A DNA stretch of 64,000 nucleotides from Carya illinoinensis (lineage: Eukaryota; Streptophyta; Magnoliopsida; Fagales; Juglandaceae). Shown here piece by piece: positions 58,895 to 64,000 of this stretch (positions are counted from its first letter, which is position 1; each line of letters opens with the position of its first letter). Location: contig NC_056756.1 in the NCBI RefSeq assembly GCF_018687715.1, positions 2,294,001 to 2,358,000 on the forward strand, read 5' to 3'. Below the pieces are notes generated by a model. The model was not told the DNA's origin. It did not search any database and saw only the letters and a program-made list of their open reading frames with translations. The position numbers and the translations under genes were made by a program.

Positions 58895-61800
58895 TGATAG
58901 GCTGAGACGTTCTGAGAGAGGTCATAAGCCGAATCCCAAGTATTTGGGATGAGCAGCAGGTAACGTGCAGAACGGGCGGGACCTTTGCATGGTGCATGCA
59001 ATGTAGAAAAGAGAGACAAATATGCAGGAAGGGACTGGGTCTTGGCCGTTCTACGTGCAGAAAGAAGTGGTTGCAAGTTTTACGCACTGTTGCGAGTTTT
59101 ACGTTGTTTTATTTCAGTTTGTTAAGTACTCTGTTTTACGTGAACTAAGTCCATTTTGTTGGTTGTTATTTTTCCTTGTATTTCAGGTTGTTTGTTCATG
59201 GCTTGTTTATTTAAACAACCAGTACCATCGTAAAATTATTATCAAGTATTTCATTCAAAGTTGTGGTTTATTCTCACCCGAAGAGAATTGTTTCTTTGTT
59301 TTCGGCATTTGCAAATTGTTGGGACCTATCACATCTTTGATGTTTTGTTTAATGGTGTTTTATGCCGTTTGGAGCTTTCTCATATGGGGTTTGCTTCTTC
59401 ATTTTTTGGTATGTAACCAGGAGAGTTTTTTAAGGAACATTGTTCGGTGAAGCTTCCGAAGAGAAGTCGCTGCGATCACAACTCTGGCATCTTCTCAATC
59501 CAGTGCATGCGCTGGTCCTTCTTGTTCCAATCTCTGTTTGTGTTCTAGTTGGTCCCTGTCATTAGTTTCATGCCTCCCCATTGATTATGGCTAACTTTTG
59601 ATTCAAAAAGGGGGAAAATTTTCGATGTAATCTACTTTTACTAAGAATTTCTTTGCCATCATTCAAGTATCGGCCATTAGAGATGTGAGCAGCAATAGCA
59701 TAGAAGGAAGAGGACAAAATTAGCAAAGGTGCAGTACTAACAATGTCTTGAGGATTTTGAACCAACACATTTGCCAAAATGATAAAATTCAACTGCTTCA
59801 CTTCACGTTTCAGAAGGAAAAGAAAGATAAGGTGAAAATCAGTTGAATTCTAATAAGAAAAAATAGAAAAAAAATTAAAAAAATTTGCCTTCTCGGTAGA
59901 TCCTCGAAGCACTACTCTTTGGAAAATCTAATCAAATAGTTAATACTTATGTGTCGTTTTGGATAATGAGTTAAAAGATAAGATAGAGTTAAAATAAATT
60001 TAAAAATTAAATAAAATATTATTTTTTAATATTATTATTGTTTTAAAAATTAAAAAAATTGAATTATTTATTTTATTTTATGTGTGAATTTGAAAAAGTT
60101 ATAATGATAAAATAAAATTAAAAGAAACACTTTAAATATCGAAACGAAAACTTAATGCTGTAATTTAGATTTTTTACATTGAAATATTATATGTTTATTC
60201 TATAAATAACTAATGTACAACATATACATTTAATTCTAAATATTAAGAGTAATAATAATAGGCAAGGTAGTGTAATTAAAAATTTTCATAAAGAATTAAA
60301 TTTTAATTTGATAATGTTTTTAAAATATAATATGTCATTGTTAATATTTACTATGAAAATCAATTAGTTTTTTCATTTTTGTTATTTTTTATAGTATCTT
60401 TGAGAAATGAAATAATTTATTAAAAAAATTTAAAAAAATTGTAATAAACTTTTTTGCAATTGGTCATTTGTATTGTGGTTAAAAAAATTATTAAAACTGT
60501 TTGCAGTTAACAAAAATTTTGCAGTTAACAAAAATGTCACTGAAACAAAACCATTTTTTTTAATACATTACCTCTTTATATATTTTCATTGTTACTTGAA
60601 CATCTCACATATCTTAAGAAGGTTGCAAACGAGATTTGAGATAGCGAATGGATGATAGTTTTGAGTGCACTCATGAACGAATTTGGAAGATTATGCAAAA
60701 ATAAACTTAATGTATTATCTGTTAACAATGTGCCGAAAATGGTAGGGTGACTGTTTCAGGCATATTTTTTTTTTAAGTTATTGTAATGTATAAATACAAA
60801 GTATTTATGTGTAGTTGTAAATATGTTTCATGTGAAAGCTCTATGCTATGGTTATGGATATTTTGATGATAATATGTGTCATGTTTCTTGTAGGTAAGAA
60901 GAAAGTGTTAAAATAAAGATGAAAGTCTGTCCCGTTTATAATTAAACTCGGGAATGTTGAAGTTATGAGACGTAGGAAAAATATCAACTAGGCACACATG
61001 CATAACACGTGATGCTTTACTAGTATATATATATATATATATGATGGATAGAAAATTTTAGCCATTTGCCAAGACTTCCTGCATGCGCCACCTTGGAAAT
61101 CCTGCCTTTGGATGACTAAAACATAGCATCAAGTATAGACTGCCTTGCTAATCATTTTCTGCAAAAGAAAAATCTAAAGTGTGCGCATAAGTTTTCCTAT
61201 TTTTTTCAAATAATGTTATACATTATATCATTATCTTATTTATATTTTATTATATAAGATGTGGTGTATTTATTATTATTTAATAATACATAAATATGCA
61301 ATAAATAATTATTTAATAGTGATAAATATGACACATCTTACTTAATAAGATGCAAGTAGAATAGTAATATTGTGTATAAAATTTTCTTTAAAAATGATTT
61401 TTATTTATAGTTTTTGTTGGTGGCACATCAGAATGAACTTGACATTTGTTTGTGAATAATTTAGATCCCACTCATGTCATTGGTATTAGTGTAACTTATT
61501 AGTGCCTAAGTTCTGCCGTGGAGTGTTCTTGCATGTCGCCAAAGTAACTTGCTCGTGTCTTCTGGTTGCCGTCACTTGGATTCTGTCCGCTGTTGCTTGA
61601 AACTTTTACCTTCTTAGGGCCAAAAATATCTTACTACTATTCTTTTCATTATTTCATGCAGATTCTTTGCTCTCCCATGATGGCAAGGCCTCACCAGTTT
61701 TGGATCTTACAATAATTTGCTTGAATGCAGCATGTGCTTATAAAAAAGTGAACCTGTGTTAATTTTCGTTATTTATCTTTATAGTTCATTCCTTTTGTTT

Positions 61801-61945
61801 ATCCATTTTCCATATACAAGTTTGATGCTATTTATCGATATTACTATGATCCATTTTTTTTTCATTTATATTTATAGTTGATTGCAGAAATTGCTATGTT
61901 AGTTATTTGTTTGTTTCATTTATTTCATTTTGAACGTATTGCAAG

Positions 61946-62047
61946 GACAATCAATTAAATGAAGGAGATGTTTGCGTCTTTGATCAAGCTGATCAGAGAA
62001 AGGATATTCCAATGCTAAAAGTCCTCAAAATTATGCACTTTTATTGA
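61946..62047 (+). pseudogene. B3 DNA-binding domain fragment
   Basis: A 33-codon stretch preceded by ag and ended by TGA reads DNQLNEGDVCVFDQADQRKD, then a KVLKI strand. This resembles the last strands of a plant B3 domain (the common form is DNxLxEGDVCVFE), as in REM/ARF-related proteins. No other exon was found in the preceding 2 kb, so this is probably a stray last exon or relic. Confidence 0.6.
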
Positions 62048-63589
62048 ACTTTTTGTCTTTTCTATTGCTATCATGTAATGCAGTGTGACACTTTTCTATG
62101 TTCGTAAATGATGTATTAGTTTATTTTATCTGCTTCTGTTAAGGTGAGTTTTGTTGATTTTTAGAGACATTAGAATGATACCAAATGAGATGTGATACTT
62201 CTTATCAAATTTTAACTATTAAATATAAAGACTACAAATTTTTCTATATTTCTATATATTTTTTAGAATGGATTATTTTTATTTGATAACATTCTAAGAT
62301 TTCAAATGTTATATTATAGTTTTTATTTTTGAAGATCAGATTATTTATTTTATCTAGATGTTATTTTTAAGTTATTCTCATACAACCATGCAAACGTGCC
62401 TCGAACATTGCACCATTATCTAGTATATGTGTATATATATATACATATGCTAGGATATGATCAACATACAAATCACGTTTATTTAATTGACTTAAGTAAT
62501 TTTTAGTTTTTAACAAAATAGACTAATTCATTTAAATAATTTTTAATTTCTTACTATCATTATTACTAAATTTAGTTGCAGTAGGATAATAATTAATAAT
62601 ATAACTTAAATAAAACTATTATTTATGCAAATACAAATATTGAGACTTAAGACAAGGCCTACAACGGAATAAAACTAACTTAAAATAAGTCCAATAAAAA
62701 TAAAGCTCACGTGAATTCGGTTCCAACATAAAATCACTTATTAATTTTGTAAAAATTTAAGCTCATCAAACAAATCAAGCCCACGTTAAGTCCAGAAGCA
62801 ATTCAGCTATGTCTTAAACACTAAGTGGTATTATATATATATATATATACATACACACATAATAATAACAAAATAATCTTTTATTAAATTTTACATTGAA
62901 TCTACACGTTAAATGGTCTAAAGTCTTTAAGGCTTTGGAGTTAACGGAAAAAAATTACTATTCACAATTAAGTAATACTTTATTATAATAGAATATATAT
63001 ATATATATATATAATATGCCTTATAAATAAATTATCATTAATATAGGAATTTCAAAATTGATGCATGGTGCATAAATTTTTTAAAATTTATGAATTTATT
63101 TATAATTGATCAGGGAGATAAAAAAATTAAAAAAATAAGAAATTTTAAGGGGAGAGAGAGGGAGGGGGATGTATGACTAGCGGAGTTAGAAATTTTTCGA
63201 GGGGAAGAAAGTGGGCTAAATGGCGAAAAAAAGTGGTAACGGCTAGGAGGCGGCAATTGCACCATTTCGTAGGAAGGTGTGGAAGAAAGCAATTGGTTGA
63301 GATGGATTTTAAAATAGTTTATGATTGGATCGTCTTTTCCACGTCGCGTGGGATCTCGACAAGTACGATGCAGCTGTAGAGTGATTTCAAAGCTTAGTGA
63401 TTCGTGTCGTTCGTAAAGTACCTGTTTGGCCGTAGGATGGTAGAGTAGTTACATGAGTAATGATTCATGCACGCATACTAAAATAAGAGTTAGTGGCCGA
63501 GATCACACAAGAAAGCAATAAACGTTAATTTTGTTATGATTTATGTAATGAACAGCGTTAAATTTAATAAAAAATAATAAAAAATCATT

Positions 63590-63684
63590 AAAACAAGATT
63601 TTTTATTTGATATCCACGTTATATATATATCTTCTATATCTTCTATATATAAAAAGTGTGTATGAAACGGAAAATCTTGTTTTA
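63590..63684. repeat. Inverted repeat, 13-bp arms
   Basis: aaaacaagatttt (63590-63602) and aaaatcttgtttt (63672-63684) are exact reverse complements around an AT-rich loop; possibly a MITE remnant. Confidence 0.6.
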
Positions 63685-64000
63685 ACAGTTTTTCTTGTTT
63701 TTCCGTTAAAGTTAACACCGTTTGTTTTAACGGTTTGGCACATAAAATGAAGACATAAATGTTGAGATAGATAGCATTCAATGTTGTTATATGATTTATT
63801 AATCTCAATAATTATAATACTTAATAGTTTATATAATAATAAGTAATTAAAGATTAGTTATTATATTTTTCTCTTTCTCCTTAACATATACACGTGTATT
63901 AGGTGCATAAGACGTGAATCTCTAAGTATAATATACGTATATTATACGTTTCATTAACTCAGATTATTGAGTATTCCAAATTTAAAAATCTCATATAATA

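Larger units (their letters stand above)
56041..59331 (+). mobile_element. Ty3/gypsy chromovirus-type LTR retrotransposon, internally deleted
   Basis: LTRs are 56041-56489 (449 bp) and 58895-59331 (437 bp), both starting tgatagg and ending gacctatca, flanked by the 5-bp duplication catct (56036-56040 and 59332-59336). Two bases after the left LTR, tggcatcagagc resembles an initiator tRNA-Met primer-binding site. The inside is only about 2.4 kb, about half the usual length, because protease, reverse transcriptase and most of RNase H are missing. The LTRs are very similar apart from a short indel near 56275. Confidence 0.93.
59332..64000. other. Gene-poor AT-rich tail of the window
   Basis: No supported gene. 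Contains a MITE-like stretch (59945-60135), long A/T-rich DNA (59990-60460), (ta)n tracts (61024-61041, 62831-62848, 62995-63011), a B3-domain scrap (61946-62047) and a foldback at 63590-63684. Frames at 60473, 63110, 63173 and 63503 show no motif. Confidence 0.55.

Noticed and set aside
1..64000. tRNA or rRNA genes, CRISPR arrays, organelle insertions
   Set aside because: None seen by eye. The tRNA-like boxes at 264-358 belong to a SINE, not a foldable tRNA gene; a tRNAscan run would settle this.

Overview
This window is nuclear DNA from a woody eudicot. The genes have introns with GT-AG (and one GC-AG) borders, intergenic DNA is very AT-rich, and plant-specific families are present (type I MADS, XTH, PR-1, DUF1005). 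Plant retroelements and MITEs are dense. A Fagales tree such as walnut or pecan is my guess from the general look of the repeats; I could not test it. No organellar, bacterial or CRISPR-like material was seen.

Genes, left to right: (1) the 3' part of an organellar, bacterial-type aspartyl-tRNA synthetase gene (+, ten exons in view, to 7910), with introns full of retroposons and one GC-AG intron; (2) a single-exon type I (M-alpha, AGL62-like) MADS-box gene (+, 9120-9815); (3) a two-exon DUF1005 gene (+, 13140-14752); (4) an acidic type II membrane protein gene (-, 15793-17364) with a probable 5'UTR intron; (5) a small coiled-coil reading frame with its own promoter-like region, broken by one stop (-, 21126-21554); (6) a decayed sulfite exporter TauE/SafE-like gene with a 374-bp tandem duplication (-, 26852-28105); (7) a four-exon xyloglucan endotransglucosylase/hydrolase gene (+, 29455-30828); (8) a decayed unidentified gene (+, 48225-49107); (9) a PR-1 gene (-, 50672-51199). 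The genes do not form a pathway or an operon; they look like ordinary independent plant genes.

The second half is dominated by mobile DNA. A CACTA-like element with recognisable termini spans about 31841-40188 and contains no transposase I could recognise. A Ty1/copia element (40260-45924, minus strand) has 801-bp LTRs and target-site duplication gttac. A 333-bp TRIM (46058-46390) has duplication gtgca. A 674-bp non-autonomous hAT element (53768-54441) has a perfect 8-bp duplication and carries a fragment of an inositol-tetrakisphosphate 1-kinase gene. An internally deleted Ty3/gypsy chromovirus (56041-59331) has duplication catct. A tRNA-derived SINE with a 17-bp duplication sits in the synthetase gene. 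From 59.3 kb to the end I see only AT-rich DNA and a B3-domain scrap.

I found no convincing new biological system. The most notable items are the gene-capturing hAT element, the in-frame exon fusion made by the TauE/SafE duplication, and the unidentified coiled-coil reading frame behind a 43-bp tandem repeat. Exon borders were read by eye from splice motifs, reading-frame continuity and remembered family sequences; none was confirmed by alignment.
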